A stretch of 64,000 nucleotides of DNA from an uncultured Lachnospiraceae bacterium (GCA_947625015.1 CANQMR010000006.1:1-64000); one strand, 5' to 3'; shown: positions 44,543 to 54,265, counted from the stretch's first letter. The notes: generated by a model not told the origin, from the sequence alone. Numbers and translations: made by a program.

Positions 44543-46366
44543 TACCTCGTCCAGAAAACGGGAGGGTGGAAGTTCTTTGTTGTAATATTCCTTCACCTCA
44601 TAGATATGCAGATGATTTTTGGCCCTGGTCATCGCCACATAGAACATTCTCCGTTCCTCCTCAAGTTCTTCCGGCTTGGCCGCTTTTTTGTACGGCGTCA
44701 GCTCCTCATTGGCCTCTAAGAGAAATACCGCGTCAAATTCCAGCCCCTTTGCGCTGTGCATGGTGGTAACGGTAATCCCGTTTTGCTCATTTTTCCCGGC
44801 CGTTTTCGTGTGTTCCTCTAAATCCTTTCTGTACTGCTCAACGCCTGCAAACCAGTCGGAATAGCTTTCATACTGTCTCGCCATCTCCCTTAACTCATCC
44901 AATACGCTTAACAAATCTTCGACATTCATATGCCGGTACTTTGCATACTCTTCAAGATATGCGTCATAGCCGATGGCTTTCCGGATAAAATTCACCGCGG
45001 CAAAGGGCTTTAACCCGGCAAGAATCTCCATCTCATATGCAAGCTGCTCAATCCGTTCCGCCATCCAGTCTTTTTTGCCAAAGGCTTTTTTCAGCTCCTC
45101 AAAGTCCACATAAGGTTCCCGCAGCAGTTCCCTGGAAATATACCGGTTCGGCTTGTTCATAATCCGCAGAAAAAGTCCCCTCTCCCGGTTTCCCAAAGCC
45201 AGACGGATATAATCAAAAATATTTCTCACCGTAAAATGGTCATAAATGCAGGGAACCTTATCCCTCACCTGAAAGGGAATATTATACTCCATCAGTTTAT
45301 TGACAATGGGGCGGGCCTGCACATTCGTGCGGACAATCACCGCCATATCCCGCAAGGGAACGCCCTCGTCCCTGTATTTTTGAATCATATCCAGAACATG
45401 TTCATTTTCCTTGGCAATGTTTTTCATATGATGCACCTGAATAGGCTCCACATAGCCCCGGCTGCTCACAATCCGCTTGTCAAACCGTATCCGGTTATGA
45501 GCAATTAAACGAAGTGCTCCTTCCGTAATATTGCGGCTGCACCGGTAATTGACGTCCAAAAGCGTCTCTACCGCATTCGGATAATCCTTCTTAAAATTCA
45601 GCATAATCTCCGGCCTTGCCCCGCGGAACCCGTATATGCTCTGGTCGTCGTCTCCCACGATAAACAGATTGTTGCCGGGCGCCGCTAACAGTTTCGTAAT
45701 TTCATACTGAATCTTGTTGATATCCTGAAACTCATCTACCAGAATATAGGCATACTGTTTTTGTAACTTTGCAAGGATATCCGGCCTTTCCTTTAAAAGC
45801 GCATAACAGTACACCATCATATCATCAAAATCCAGTTTTCCCGCCTCGGACACCTTCCGCTCATATTCCCGGTAAACCTCCCGGAACACCTCCTCCCCCA
45901 GACAGGAAGAATAGAAATACTGAAGGTCGATCATATCTCCTTTCATCAGGCCCATTTCCCGGATTACAGAACCGATTATTTCCTCCTCGTCATCCGCTTC
46001 AATGTTTTTCTTTCGCAGGATATCCCGGAGCAGATTGTACTTTTCCTCCTCCGTCAAAATGTTTCCTGCCTGATACCCATAAGCCCGTTTCAATATGGAA
46101 AAAAAGACAGAATGAAAAGTCCCGAATGTACAGTGACATTCAGAACCCTTCATTAAGTTTAAGAACCGCTGTTCCATCTCCCTTGCGCTGGCCCTTGTAA
46201 AGGTAATCACCAGAATACGGGAAGAGGGAATCTTCGCCTCTTGTATCAGATATTGAATGCGATATACCATCGCCGTTGTCTTTCCGGAACCCGGACCTGC
46301 CAACGCCAGCATGGGGCCGTCCACATGATGAATGGCTGCCAACTGGCCTTCATTAAAATCCGGCAT
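44522..46366 (-). CDS. UvrD/PcrA-family superfamily 1 DNA helicase (short form)
   Basis: A 614-residue ATP-dependent helicase with motif I AGPGSGKTT, motif II VDEFQDIN, motif III VGDDDQSIYGFRGA, motif IV NYRCS, motif V HSAKGLEFDAVFL and motif VI YVAMTRAK. It is about 100 residues shorter than PcrA (usually 720-740), missing much of the C-terminal tail that contacts RNA polymerase. It probably acts in repair or recombination. It overlaps the convergent subtilase gene. Confidence 0.92.
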   Translation of the reverse strand: MPDFNEGQLAAIHHVDGPMLALAGPGSGKTTAMVYRIQYLIQEAKIPSSRILVITFTRASAREMEQRFLNLMKGSECHCTFGTFHSVFFSILKRAYGYQAGNILTEEEKYNLLRDILRKKNIEADDEEEIIGSVIREMGLMKGDMIDLQYFYSSCLGEEVFREVYREYERKVSEAGKLDFDDMMVYCYALLKERPDILAKLQKQYAYILVDEFQDINKIQYEITKLLAAPGNNLFIVGDDDQSIYGFRGARPEIMLNFKKDYPNAVETLLDVNYRCSRNITEGALRLIAHNRIRFDKRIVSSRGYVEPIQVHHMKNIAKENEHVLDMIQKYRDEGVPLRDMAVIVRTNVQARPIVNKLMEYNIPFQVRDKVPCIYDHFTVRNIFDYIRLALGNRERGLFLRIMNKPNRYISRELLREPYVDFEELKKAFGKKDWMAERIEQLAYEMEILAGLKPFAAVNFIRKAIGYDAYLEEYAKYRHMNVEDLLSVLDELREMARQYESYSDWFAGVEQYRKDLEEHTKTAGKNEQNGITVTTMHSAKGLEFDAVFLLEANEELTPYKKAAKPEELEEERRMFYVAMTRAKNHLHIYEVKEYYNKELPPSRFLDEVLVKEPL

Positions 46367-46379
46367 AGACGCTCCTTTC

Positions 46380-47840
46380 CTATACTGCCTGTTCTAATTT
46401 TTCAATCCCAATCTGTATGCGGCGTAAGGATTCCTCCCTGCCCAAAATATCCATAATCTCAAAAGCGCCGCCCGGCGTCATCTGCTTGCCTGACACAGCC
46501 GTCCGCACAGGCCACAGACCGGTACCGTTTTTGATTCCTTTGCCAGCAATATACTCCATAAGGGCGTCGTGGAGCACATCTATGTTCCAGTCCTGCACCC
46601 CTTTTAATATCTCATATTCTTCCCTCAGAATCTCCAAAGAATTATCCGGATTGGTCTTCATTTTCTTATGGGTGTAAAGGGCAATGTCATAATCCGGCAG
46701 TTCCTCAAAGAAATCAATGTGTTCCTTAATATCCGGAAATACCTCGATTCTGGTCTTCACCAGCTCTAAAATAGCGTCCACCTTCACATCCCTGGTAATC
46801 ACTTCCCTCACATAGGGAAGAGCCATCTCCTTAAACCGGTCAAAATCCATGGCCTTAATATATTCCCCATTCATCCACCGGAGCTTAACCATATCAAAGA
46901 CCGCCGGAGATTTGGAAATATGGCGGTAGTCAAAGGCCTTCACCAGCTCCTCTAAAGAGAAAATCTCCTGATTGTCCTCCGGGCTCCAGCCAAGCAGGGC
47001 CACAAAGTTCACAATCGTCTCTGTCAGAAATCCCTGCTCCAACAAATCCTCATAGGAGGAATGTCCGCTGCGCTTAGAAAGTTTCTGGTGTTCCTCGTTG
47101 GTAATGGTCGGACAGTGAATATACTTGGGCACCTCCCAGCCAAAGGCTTTATAAAGCCGCTCATACTTAGGCGAAGAAGACAGATACTCCTGTCCCCTGA
47201 CCACATGGGTTATGCCCATTAAATGATCGTCTACCACATTGGCAAAATTATAGGTGGGATACCCGTCCGACTTAATCAGAATCATATCGTCTAATTCCTG
47301 ATTGGGTACCGTAATGGTTCCGTAAAGCTCGTCCTCAAAGCTGGTCTCCCCCTCTAAGGGAACATTCTGCCGGATTACATAGGGAATACCGGCCGCTAAT
47401 TTCTCCTGTACCTCTTCTTTGCTTAAATGCAGACAGTGCTTGTCATATCTTCTTACTGACTTTCCGTCAATAACCTCTTCCTTCAGGCTGTCAAGCCGTT
47501 CCTTGTCGCAGAAACAGTAATAGGCTTCCCCTTTTTCTACCAGCAGCTTCGCATACTTCATATAGATGCCCTGAGCCTGTCTCTCGCTCTGCACATAAGG
47601 ACCAACGCCGCCGTCCTTGTCCGGCCCCTCGTCATGGTGAAGCCCGGTGCCTTCCATCGTGCGGTAGATAATATCCACTGCTCCCTCTACCAAGCGCTCC
47701 TGGTCCGTATCCTCAATCCTTAAGATAAAATCTCCATTTTCGTGCTTTGCCACCAGATACGCATACAATGCAGTTCTCAAATTGCCCACATGCATTCTTC
47801 CTGTGGGACTGGGGGCAAATCTTGTCCTAACCTTACTCAT
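46380..47840 (-). CDS. gltX: Glutamate-tRNA ligase
   Basis: The 486-residue class I synthetase has the HIGH motif in [17 protein letters not shown] and KMSKS as KLSKRSG. The length is right for bacterial GluRS. The track start at 47936 runs into low-complexity sequence; ATG at 47840 (second of two adjacent Mets) with AAGAGGG upstream starts the catalytic domain. The enzyme charges tRNA-Glu (and perhaps tRNA-Gln) in the cytosol. Confidence 0.96.
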   Translation of the reverse strand: MSKVRTRFAPSPTGRMHVGNLRTALYAYLVAKHENGDFILRIEDTDQERLVEGAVDIIYRTMEGTGLHHDEGPDKDGGVGPYVQSERQAQGIYMKYAKLLVEKGEAYYCFCDKERLDSLKEEVIDGKSVRRYDKHCLHLSKEEVQEKLAAGIPYVIRQNVPLEGETSFEDELYGTITVPNQELDDMILIKSDGYPTYNFANVVDDHLMGITHVVRGQEYLSSSPKYERLYKAFGWEVPKYIHCPTITNEEHQKLSKRSGHSSYEDLLEQGFLTETIVNFVALLGWSPEDNQEIFSLEELVKAFDYRHISKSPAVFDMVKLRWMNGEYIKAMDFDRFKEMALPYVREVITRDVKVDAILELVKTRIEVFPDIKEHIDFFEELPDYDIALYTHKKMKTNPDNSLEILREEYEILKGVQDWNIDVLHDALMEYIAGKGIKNGTGLWPVRTAVSGKQMTPGGAFEIMDILGREESLRRIQIGIEKLEQAV

Positions 47841-47914
47841 CATATCCCTCTTACTATATCTTTCCTTTCGCGGTATGTTCTTTCTTCCACCGCTCCTACC
47901 AACTTCTACTTCTC

Positions 47915-48424
47915 TTACTGATTCCTGCCGCAGCACTGCTTATACTTCCGTCCGCTTCCACAAGGACAGGGATCATTCCTTCCAATCTTAGGCGGCTTTA
48001 CCACCGTCTTAGAGCTCTTTTCAATCTTATAAAGCTCCTTCCTTCTGTCCTCAGACAGCAGATCATTCCATTCCTCCAAACCATAAAGCCAGTCTGCATT
48101 ACAGCCTACCATATTCCGGTAAAGAGTTTCCAAATCAAAATCCAGGGAAACCACAGTATCCTCTTCTAACTCCTCTAAATTATTAGAAGTCTTCAAACTC
48201 TCGTCAATCCCGTCCAAAAATCCGGTCATAATCTGCACAGTTGTCTCATATTTATCCGCCAGTTCCTTAACGGTTCCTGTAACCACTTCTTCCGGATTTG
48301 CCAACAGTTTCTTGTAAATTCCCTGCTCCACGCCAAAATAATTCAGCCAGAACTGCTTTCCCTGAGGCGTTCTGTCATCCATCTGTCCATAGGCATATTC
48401 ACGCCAACCCTTCAATAAACTCAT
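47915..48424 (-). CDS. SEC-C metal-binding motif protein
   Basis: A protein of about 169 residues with an all-alpha N-terminal part and a C-terminal SEC-C zinc motif ([18 protein letters not shown]), identical in type to the SecA tail. The N-terminal part ([15 protein letters not shown], then [17 protein letters not shown]) is a family common in Clostridia without known function. Start may be 48424 (MSLLKGW) or 48436 (MVEQM). Its 3' end lies close to the gltX start on the same strand. Confidence 0.85.
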   Translation of the reverse strand: MSLLKGWREYAYGQMDDRTPQGKQFWLNYFGVEQGIYKKLLANPEEVVTGTVKELADKYETTVQIMTGFLDGIDESLKTSNNLEELEEDTVVSLDFDLETLYRNMVGCNADWLYGLEEWNDLLSEDRRKELYKIEKSSKTVVKPPKIGRNDPCPCGSGRKYKQCCGRNQ

Positions 48425-48530
48425 TTGTTCTACCATCCTTTTACAAATATCGTGTATTTACTGCCTTCCATACTTTTCCTGCAATAACAAGCTAGATTAT
48501 AACAAACCATATCCCATTTTTCAAGTAGAA

Positions 48531-49079
48531 GCCTCATTTCCCCTCTTATCGTTACTTCCCCCACTTTGCCCGCATAGCTTTCTATTATCCTTCCGTTTTT
48601 ATCTGTGAAACCGCCGCAGGATAATCCTTTCCCATTTTCCCGCACTGCCATCGGTTTTAAGAAATCCTGCTGCCGGACCCTCCTGCATATTAGATTGCAC
48701 GTGCTTACGAAGAACTCGCGCCGGGAAGGGGTGGCTGGGAAACATTTGCAGCCCCTTTGAAAACGCCGGTACTTGCGAAGGCCCTATAATAAATCTACTG
48801 TTAAACATAATTAACGGGGCCTTCGCTTATGTACCGCTGCGTTTTCGACAGAGCGCAAGCGTGGCTGCAAAATGTTTGCCCAGCACCCCAAACCCGACGC
48901 TCAAACACTTCTTCGCACGTGCAATATGCAGGAGGGCCCGGCAGCGGATTTCTAAAAAACCGCGTGTCGGGAAAATTGGGATAAGGATTACCTTGCGGCG
49001 GTAATTTACTGATGTTCCGGAAGGATAATAGAAAGCTATGCGGGCAAAGTGGAAATAATAATCTATAAGAGGGGAATGA
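48531..49079. repeat. Large palindromic (foldback) repeat element, copy 1
   Basis: Noncoding. Left arm (about 48531-48785) and right arm (about 48816-49079) are inverted copies of each other, about 65-75 percent alike in the core and closer in the outer part (shared CTTTGCCCGCATAGCTTTC). The arms close over a 30-base AT-rich loop bordered by GCGAAGGCCC / GGGCCTTCGC. Core arm blocks include CCTCCTGCATATT and GCACGTGC. The core is almost identical to the element at 58797-59393, in reverse orientation. Short ORFs in the track here are by-products. It separates the SEC-C gene from its upstream neighbour. Confidence 0.88.
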
Positions 49080-49129
49080 ATTTTAAAATATTTTTTTAAG
49101 CGGGTATATTTTGGGGAGAAAGGGACATA

Positions 49130-49198
49130 ATGAAAATATCACTGAAACAACCGGCGTCAACGATGGGTGTCGGCTGGTTCAGTGACAAGATTCTCTGA
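49130..49198 (+). CDS. Possible 22-residue small ORF overlapping hairpins
   Basis: An ATG four bases after AAGGGA opens a 22-codon frame (begins MKISLKQPAS, ends WFSDKIL) that is too short for the ORF track. Two hairpins overlap it: 49140-49184 (CACTGAA... TTCAGTG, 12 of 14 paired) and a 7-bp perfect one across the stop (49189-49210). The DNA may serve as RNA structure rather than coding. No homology recognised. Confidence 0.25.
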   Translation: MKISLKQPASTMGVGWFSDKIL

Positions 49199-49238
49199 AC
49201 CTGGAGAATCCGATAATACTTTATCCTCCCCTATTTGC

Positions 49239-49258
49239 GGGGCCGGTTCGCCGGCTCC
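49239..49258. other. GC-rich hairpin between small ORF and membrane protein gene
   Basis: GGGGCCGG-ttcg-CCGGCTCC forms a stable 8-bp stem (one wobble). Neither strand has a T-run right after it (plus: GTTCCCCTTTT; minus: GCAAATAGG), so terminator function is uncertain, although it is just past the stop of the minus-strand membrane protein gene. Confidence 0.4.
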
Positions 49259-49267
49259 GTTCCCCTT

Positions 49268-49558
49268 TTATAGCTGTTCTTTTTCCGCAGGTTCACCGGC
49301 GGATTCTTCTGTTTGTTCCTGCCCGTTGCGGGCTTGATTTAACCGTTCCATATCTTCCTTAGGAATCACTTCCGACTCTCCGTTTACCAGACGGGTAAAC
49401 CACATAAATACCCAGAGTATCATAGGCACGATAAGGGTAAGGAATAAAAATACATAGAAATACGGACTTCCCATAATGCCGCTGACTAACATGGCAATCA
49501 AGAGCCCTGCAATCACCAAAACCGTCAGCCACGCCACAATTCTTCTTAACTTATTCAT
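49268..49558 (-). CDS. Small two-helix membrane protein (96 aa)
   Basis: The 96-residue protein has two transmembrane segments (about 8-27 and 33-54: VAWLTVLVIAGLLIAMLV, YFYVFLFLTLIVPMILWV) and an acidic C-terminal cytoplasmic tail. No known family. Its ATG overlaps the last codons of the 37-residue gene (GATGAATAA), the third link in a TetR-receiver-small ORF-membrane protein chain. Possibly the output of that regulator pair. Confidence 0.8.
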   Translation of the reverse strand: MNKLRRIVAWLTVLVIAGLLIAMLVSGIMGSPYFYVFLFLTLIVPMILWVFMWFTRLVNGESEVIPKEDMERLNQARNGQEQTEESAGEPAEKEQL

Positions 49559-49664
49559 CCCCGGTTTTCTCCCTTACATCATATGTCCCGTATAATCTAT
49601 GCAAACGCTCCGCCACTTCCTTTTCATATCCTTTTTCCTGCCGCATATATTCAAACAAATCCAT
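49551..49664 (-). CDS. 37-residue small protein, translationally coupled
   Basis: Not in the ORF track. The ATG at 49664 shares a base with the stop of the receiver gene (TGATG) and the stop at 49551 overlaps the next ATG, so it is tightly packed into an operon. The protein starts MDLFEYMRQEK and is helical and charged. The first seven residues resemble the N-terminus of RarA/MgsA (MDLFEYMR...), but nothing else of RarA is present. It may be a short functional protein or a coupling ORF. Confidence 0.6.
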   Translation of the reverse strand: MDLFEYMRQEKGYEKEVAERLHRLYGTYDVREKTGDE

Positions 49665-50083
49665 CACTGATTCCCTGCCTGTTTCCCCTGCTTGATAAAG
49701 CCCATTTTGCCCAGCAGCGTCTCAAACTTTTCCAGCATAATGGGCTTACATATGTATGCGTCATAATCATTGCAGACCTGAATATTATCTAACACCACTT
49801 CATCCAAAGCGCTGATCATAATGATCTTTGCCCGGTCCTCCCGCAAGACGGCATACTTCTTCTCCGCATTGCGGATAGCCTCTAACGCCTTATAGCCGTC
49901 TAACCTGGTCATCATAATATCTAAACAGATTAAATCGTACATCTGCCTTTCCTCCATGGCTCTGGTCGCCTCCTCCACTGCGGACATCCCATCCTCAACA
50001 GCCAGCACCTCGCCATACTGGGCAAATAGCTTTTCCATAAATTTTCTGTTTGCAAAATCATCGTCTGCAATTAATACTTTCAT
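49664..50083 (-). CDS. Stand-alone receiver (CheY-like) protein
   Basis: A 139-residue single REC domain with acidic pocket DDD (ADDDFANR), phospho-acceptor Asp in LICLDIMM, Thr/Ser switch in MISALDE and Lys in YICKPI. No output domain. The Pro usually following the acceptor motif is absent (MMTRLDG). ATG at 50083 has GGAGG upstream; the 50137 track start is not supported. It lies 55 bases downstream of a TetR gene, and the next ORF starts on its stop codon. The partner kinase is not in the window. Confidence 0.9.
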   Translation of the reverse strand: MKVLIADDDFANRKFMEKLFAQYGEVLAVEDGMSAVEEATRAMEERQMYDLICLDIMMTRLDGYKALEAIRNAEKKYAVLREDRAKIIMISALDEVVLDNIQVCNDYDAYICKPIMLEKFETLLGKMGFIKQGKQAGNQ

Positions 50084-50138
50084 AAAACTGAATCCTCCAA
50101 ATATATCTGCATATAATATAATCACCCTGTCGTCCACA

Positions 50139-50738
50139 CTAAGCGTCCGGCTTAATTCGGATAAGGCCCGCTAACTTGCTCATGGTCGCTTTTCCTACCT
50201 GGGAATGGGATTTCCGGTCATAGACAATCCGTCTGTTTAATAAATCTCTCACCATTCCGCCTAAGAACAAATTAGAAAGTTCTTCCGGGGTAAACTTGTC
50301 AATAATCTCCCCTTCCTCCATTGCCAGCCCCAGTTCCTTCCGGATAAAGCCTGTCCGCCTGTTAATACAGGCAGCCACAGCTTCTCTGGTATTGACATTA
50401 TGCAGTAATTCTTCATAATTCAATATAATCGCGGCAAGCTCATAATAATTCTCATAATAAGTACACAATGTAGTCAGCAGTTCCAACACCTTGTCTAAAT
50501 GCGACATATCCTTTGCCTCAATCGTTGCAATGATGCCGTCATCAAACTTAGTAAAGGTATCTATCACCTCCACCAGTATCTCATCAACACTCCCAAAATA
50601 GCGATATAACAGTTCCTCCGACATATTCCCCTTCATGGCAAGCGTCTTTGTAGAAAGGGAAGACAGACCTGATTCACTGATAATCTCAATGGCTGAAGCA
50701 ATTATCCGATCCCTCTTACTCACAAAATCATTATCCAT
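50139..50738 (-). CDS. TetR-family transcriptional regulator
   Basis: A 199-residue protein with an N-terminal TetR helix-turn-helix (IIASAIEIISESGLSSLS, then MSEELLYRYFGSVDEILV) and a variable ligand domain. ATG at 50738 (MDNDFVSK) is chosen over the track's 50810, which would overlap the promoter. A palindrome in the promoter spacer suggests self-repression. It heads the cluster with the receiver and small membrane protein genes. Confidence 0.9.
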   Translation of the reverse strand: MDNDFVSKRDRIIASAIEIISESGLSSLSTKTLAMKGNMSEELLYRYFGSVDEILVEVIDTFTKFDDGIIATIEAKDMSHLDKVLELLTTLCTYYENYYELAAIILNYEELLHNVNTREAVAACINRRTGFIRKELGLAMEEGEIIDKFTPEELSNLFLGGMVRDLLNRRIVYDRKSHSQVGKATMSKLAGLIRIKPDA

Positions 50739-50778
50739 ATAATCCCCCGCTGTTGCTAACCTCGTGTGCCTATTACCC

Positions 50779-50807
50779 ATTGTATGGTATGGCCAGCCAT
50801 TTGTCAA
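50779..50807 (-). promoter_or_regulatory. Promoter of the TetR gene with palindromic spacer
   Basis: In minus-strand sense TTGACA (50807-50802) and TACAAT (50784-50779) are 17 bases apart, near consensus. The spacer contains ATGGC-tg-GCCAT (50789-50800), a 5+2+5 palindrome placed where a TetR dimer would block RNA polymerase. Confidence 0.7.
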
Positions 50808-50843
50808 CATGAGTTGTTCAATTCTACGTGTAAATAATGATTG

Positions 50844-51848
50844 TTAATTCTGTCCATAAATGAAAATCTGATCCTTGTCCCGATCATAATAATAAATATG
50901 GTCCGACAGCAGATCGACAAGCCCTACTGCGCTTCGGTTAGCCTCCTCGACCAGTCCCTCCAAAAATTCCGGCTCCGTATCCGTATTTTCCGGCACCAGC
51001 ATAACCTCATGCACGCTGGACGGCAGAATAAAGATATTGCACTCCTGCACCCTGGCAAAGTTCTTAAGGACAGAATCATACAAAATGCAGGCTGCGCCGT
51101 ACACGCCGCTGTCATTCGACAGCACAAACATGCTGACTCCATTCTCGGTCTGTTCTAATATGGACAATTCCTCCGCTAATTCTTCCATATCCTCTTCCGG
51201 CATCCGTTTTTTAAAACTCTCCACAATCACTTTTGCCAGAGAATCCATATGCCAGGGAAATTCCCGCATGGTATTAAATAACGCCGTCCGGTAGAGTTCT
51301 TCCAAACTGACGTCCCACAGTGCAAACTCCTCATTGCGGATTAAAGAACTGGCAATACCGATAGAATTGCGGCCCGCCATATAACGGAACACAATGGCTA
51401 AGTCTAGATACCGCTTATGTGGGCAGGTCTTAAGCATTCCCCGGTTTTTATCGTAGTTTACCATCCGCATTACAATGCTGTCCCTGACTTTTTTAAAATC
51501 GCTTAAATTCACATAAGCAATATCATTTTCTGCCCTAATCCGGTGGTATTGATATGCAATCTCCTCCATAATCAGGGAAGCCGGTTTCCCCATCTGGTAA
51601 TCGTTGTAATAATCGTTTAGGTAGATGTTGGGACTGGCGTTCTCTCCCGCTTTGTGGATGACAAGCCCGTCTAACACAACGCCGTTATTCTTCATCAACT
51701 GTTGAAATTCAATCTTATACTCCGGCCTTATCTCTTTATCTTCAGCATCCGGCTCCTTACTCCCATCTTCTCCCCCACAGCAGTTGCACTGCCTTAAATA
51801 TTCCGGAAGATTCTCCTCTAAATACAATAAAAATTCCTGATAATCCAT
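50844..51848 (-). CDS. DUF5688-family protein
   Basis: A 334-residue soluble protein. The stretch LVIHKAGENASPNIYLNDYY and the downstream MEEIAYQY, CPHKRYLDLAIVFRY pattern match DUF5688 proteins frequent in Lachnospiraceae. A Cys cluster (CNCCGG) near residue 21 may bind metal or be accidental. Role unknown. It ends 34 bases before the TetR promoter, so is likely a separate unit. Confidence 0.8.
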   Translation of the reverse strand: MDYQEFLLYLEENLPEYLRQCNCCGGEDGSKEPDAEDKEIRPEYKIEFQQLMKNNGVVLDGLVIHKAGENASPNIYLNDYYNDYQMGKPASLIMEEIAYQYHRIRAENDIAYVNLSDFKKVRDSIVMRMVNYDKNRGMLKTCPHKRYLDLAIVFRYMAGRNSIGIASSLIRNEEFALWDVSLEELYRTALFNTMREFPWHMDSLAKVIVESFKKRMPEEDMEELAEELSILEQTENGVSMFVLSNDSGVYGAACILYDSVLKNFARVQECNIFILPSSVHEVMLVPENTDTEPEFLEGLVEEANRSAVGLVDLLSDHIYYYDRDKDQIFIYGQN

Positions 51849-51949
51849 TCGATACTCTCCTTATCTAAAATATAATTTGTCATACCGAGTACCGTATATA
51901 TCCGTATAGCTGGTAAATGCGCATGAATATGCCACAGATACAAAATATA

Positions 51950-51995
51950 TCCCGCCGGGATACGTATGAGATACTACATATCTTATCCGACGGGA
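51950..51995 (-). terminator. Terminator of hisC (probable)
   Basis: An 11-12 bp stem (minus-strand TCCCGTCGGATA / TATCCCGGCGGGA) with one bulge closes a 21-base loop and is followed on the minus strand by TATATTTTGTAT. It lies 66-111 bases after the hisC stop. The tail is T-rich but not a pure T-run. Confidence 0.55.
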
Positions 51996-52060
51996 CATCA
52001 TAAGTCAAGAAAAATTTTCAAAATATTTGTATTAACTGTATTTTGGGTAAAAATGACAAC

Positions 52061-53110
52061 TCACACGAGTAGTTTCAGGAAATTGACAAAAGTTTTCATC
52101 TCCTCATCCGTTCCGATTGAAATGCGGAGATAGTTATCAATCCTTGGTTTGTCAAAATAGCGGACATAGATTTTCTCCTTTTTGGCCGCCTCAAAAATCT
52201 CCTTTGCCGGAATCCGGTTATGGGAGGCAAAGACAAAATTTGCGCTGGACTTCTGGAATGTAAAACCAAGCGCAGCAAGCTCTTTTTCAAACCACTCCCT
52301 GGTGGCAATAACCTTGGCCGTAGTTTCCCTGAAATACGCGTCGTCCCGTATGCTGGCCGTTCCCATCACAATTGTGGGATAATTCATGGTATAGGAATTA
52401 AAGCTATACTTCACATCATTTAACGCCTGAATCAACTCCCGGTTTCCCATGGCATAGCCGATACGGAGTCCGGCCAAGGAGCGGGATTTGGAAAAGGTGC
52501 GGACGATTAAGAGATTCTCGTACTCTTTAAGCAGCGGCAGGGCCGTCTCCCCGCCAAAATCCACATAAGCCTCATCCACAATCACCACCACATCCTGATT
52601 ATGTTCTAAAATGTCCTTTATAAAAGCAAGGCTGACCAGTTTTCCCGTCGGCGCATTGGGATTGGGAAAAATCACGCCGCCGTTGTCTTTATAATAATCC
52701 TCCGCCACCAGGCTGAATGTATCATCTAACGCCTTGGTCTCATAGGGAATCCGAAAAAGTCCGGCCCACACATCATAAAAGCTGTATGTGATGTCCGGGA
52801 AAAAGACAGGCTTGTCCGAATTAAAAAAAGTTAAAAAGGACATGGCCAGCACATCATCCGAACCCACTCCGACAAATACCTCGTTGCTATTCAGCCCATG
52901 GTAATCGGCTATGGCGTCCACCAAGTCCTTTGCCGCCGGGTCCGGATAGAACCGAAGCCGCTCTAACTCCTGTTTTGCCCCTAACACCATTGGGGAAGGG
53001 GGATAGGGATTTTCATTGGTATTTAATTTGATTATGTCTTTCTCCTCCGGCTGTTCGCCCGGCGTATAGGGCGTTACCCGGCGGATATTCTTTTCCCATG
53101 CTCGCATCAT
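52061..53110 (-). CDS. hisC: Histidinol-phosphate aminotransferase
   Basis: A 349-residue fold-type I PLP enzyme with NENPYPPSP near the N-terminus, GVGSDDVL, PNPNAPTG, VDEAYVDFGG and PLP Lys in RTFSKSRSLAGLRIGY. It converts imidazole-acetol phosphate to histidinol phosphate and may also act on aromatic amino acids. It stands alone, with no other his gene in the window. Start at 53110 or the next codon (MM). Confidence 0.92.
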   Translation of the reverse strand: MMRAWEKNIRRVTPYTPGEQPEEKDIIKLNTNENPYPPSPMVLGAKQELERLRFYPDPAAKDLVDAIADYHGLNSNEVFVGVGSDDVLAMSFLTFFNSDKPVFFPDITYSFYDVWAGLFRIPYETKALDDTFSLVAEDYYKDNGGVIFPNPNAPTGKLVSLAFIKDILEHNQDVVVIVDEAYVDFGGETALPLLKEYENLLIVRTFSKSRSLAGLRIGYAMGNRELIQALNDVKYSFNSYTMNYPTIVMGTASIRDDAYFRETTAKVIATREWFEKELAALGFTFQKSSANFVFASHNRIPAKEIFEAAKKEKIYVRYFDKPRIDNYLRISIGTDEEMKTFVNFLKLLV

Positions 53111-53191
53111 TTATCTCTCCTAAACATCTTCTCAGCAAAATGCATCTTAAAATCCGGTTCAGCGTGTAAATATATGTCTGCCGGACAGCGG

Positions 53192-54265
53192 TTAAGCCTC
53201 GTTCATCTTTGCCAGCTTTGCCGCCTGGTCGGCTGCAATAAGACTGTCAATTACCTCGTCTAAATCACCGTTCATCACCTGGTCTAATTTATGCAGGGTT
53301 AATTTTATCCTGTGGTCCGTCACCCGTCCCTGCGGAAAATTATAGGTGCGGATTTTCTCGGAGCGGTCGCCGGTTCCCACCTGGCTTTTCCGAAGCTCCG
53401 CCTCGGCGTCATGGGCTTTTTGCAGTTCCAGATCATAAAGCTTTGCCCGAAGCACTTTAAGGGCCTTATCCTTATTCTTAAGCTGTGATTTTTCATCCTG
53501 GCAGGAAATGACGATTCCCGTAGGAATATGCGTCAGACGGACAGCGGAATCTGTGGTATTAACGCACTGGCCGCCGTTTCCGGAAGCCCGGAACACATCA
53601 AATTTACAGTCATTCATATCCAGCTCAAAATCTACTTCCTCCGCCTCCGGCATAATGGCTACCGTCATCGTGGAGGTGTGTATCCGCCCGCCGGATTCGG
53701 TCTCCGGCACCCGCTGTACCCGGTGTACGCCGGATTCATATTTCAGGCGGGAAAACGCGCCTTTTCCGTTAATCATGAAGGAGCACTCCTTAAACCCGCC
53801 GATACCGTTCTCATTAAGGCTGATTAGCTCTGTCTTCCAGTGCATACGGTCTGCATATTTCTGGTACATACGGAAAATCTCTGCCGCAAACAGGGCCGAC
53901 TCGTCTCCACCGGCTCCGGCCCGAAGCTCTACCACCACATTTTTATCATCATTGGGATCTTTCGGCAGCAACAGAATCTTAAGCTCTCTCTCTATGCGCT
54001 CCACTGCCTCTTTGGAATCATTTAATTCCTCCTTGGCCAGCTCCCGCATTTCCTCGTCCTTTTCCTCCTCTAACATGGCAAGGCTGTCCTCAATGGCCTG
54101 CTTTGCCGCCAGATATTCCTTATACTTATCGGCAATGGGCGCCAAATCGCTCTGCTCCTTCATCAGCGCCGCATATCTTTCCTGATCATTTAACACATCC
54201 GGTTCGCTTAGCTGTTCTAATACGGATTCATACCGCGCCAGCATATCCTCTAACTTGTCAAACAT
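53192..54265 (-). CDS. prfA: Peptide chain release factor 1
   Basis: This 357-residue factor has the GGQ motif ([16 protein letters not shown]) that triggers peptide release, and the tripeptide anticodon-like region PxT appears as PETESGG. Length is that of RF1. It follows prmC, the enzyme that methylates the GGQ Gln, a common pairing. It acts on UAA and UAG stop codons. Confidence 0.96.
   Translation of the reverse strand: MFDKLEDMLARYESVLEQLSEPDVLNDQERYAALMKEQSDLAPIADKYKEYLAAKQAIEDSLAMLEEEKDEEMRELAKEELNDSKEAVERIERELKILLLPKDPNDDKNVVVELRAGAGGDESALFAAEIFRMYQKYADRMHWKTELISLNENGIGGFKECSFMINGKGAFSRLKYESGVHRVQRVPETESGGRIHTSTMTVAIMPEAEEVDFELDMNDCKFDVFRASGNGGQCVNTTDSAVRLTHIPTGIVISCQDEKSQLKNKDKALKVLRAKLYDLELQKAHDAEAELRKSQVGTGDRSEKIRTYNFPQGRVTDHRIKLTLHKLDQVMNGDLDEVIDSLIAADQAAKLAKMNEA

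Noticed and set aside
53508-54185. 225-residue plus-strand ORF opposite prfA
   Set aside because: It is a shadow frame of the well-supported release factor gene.
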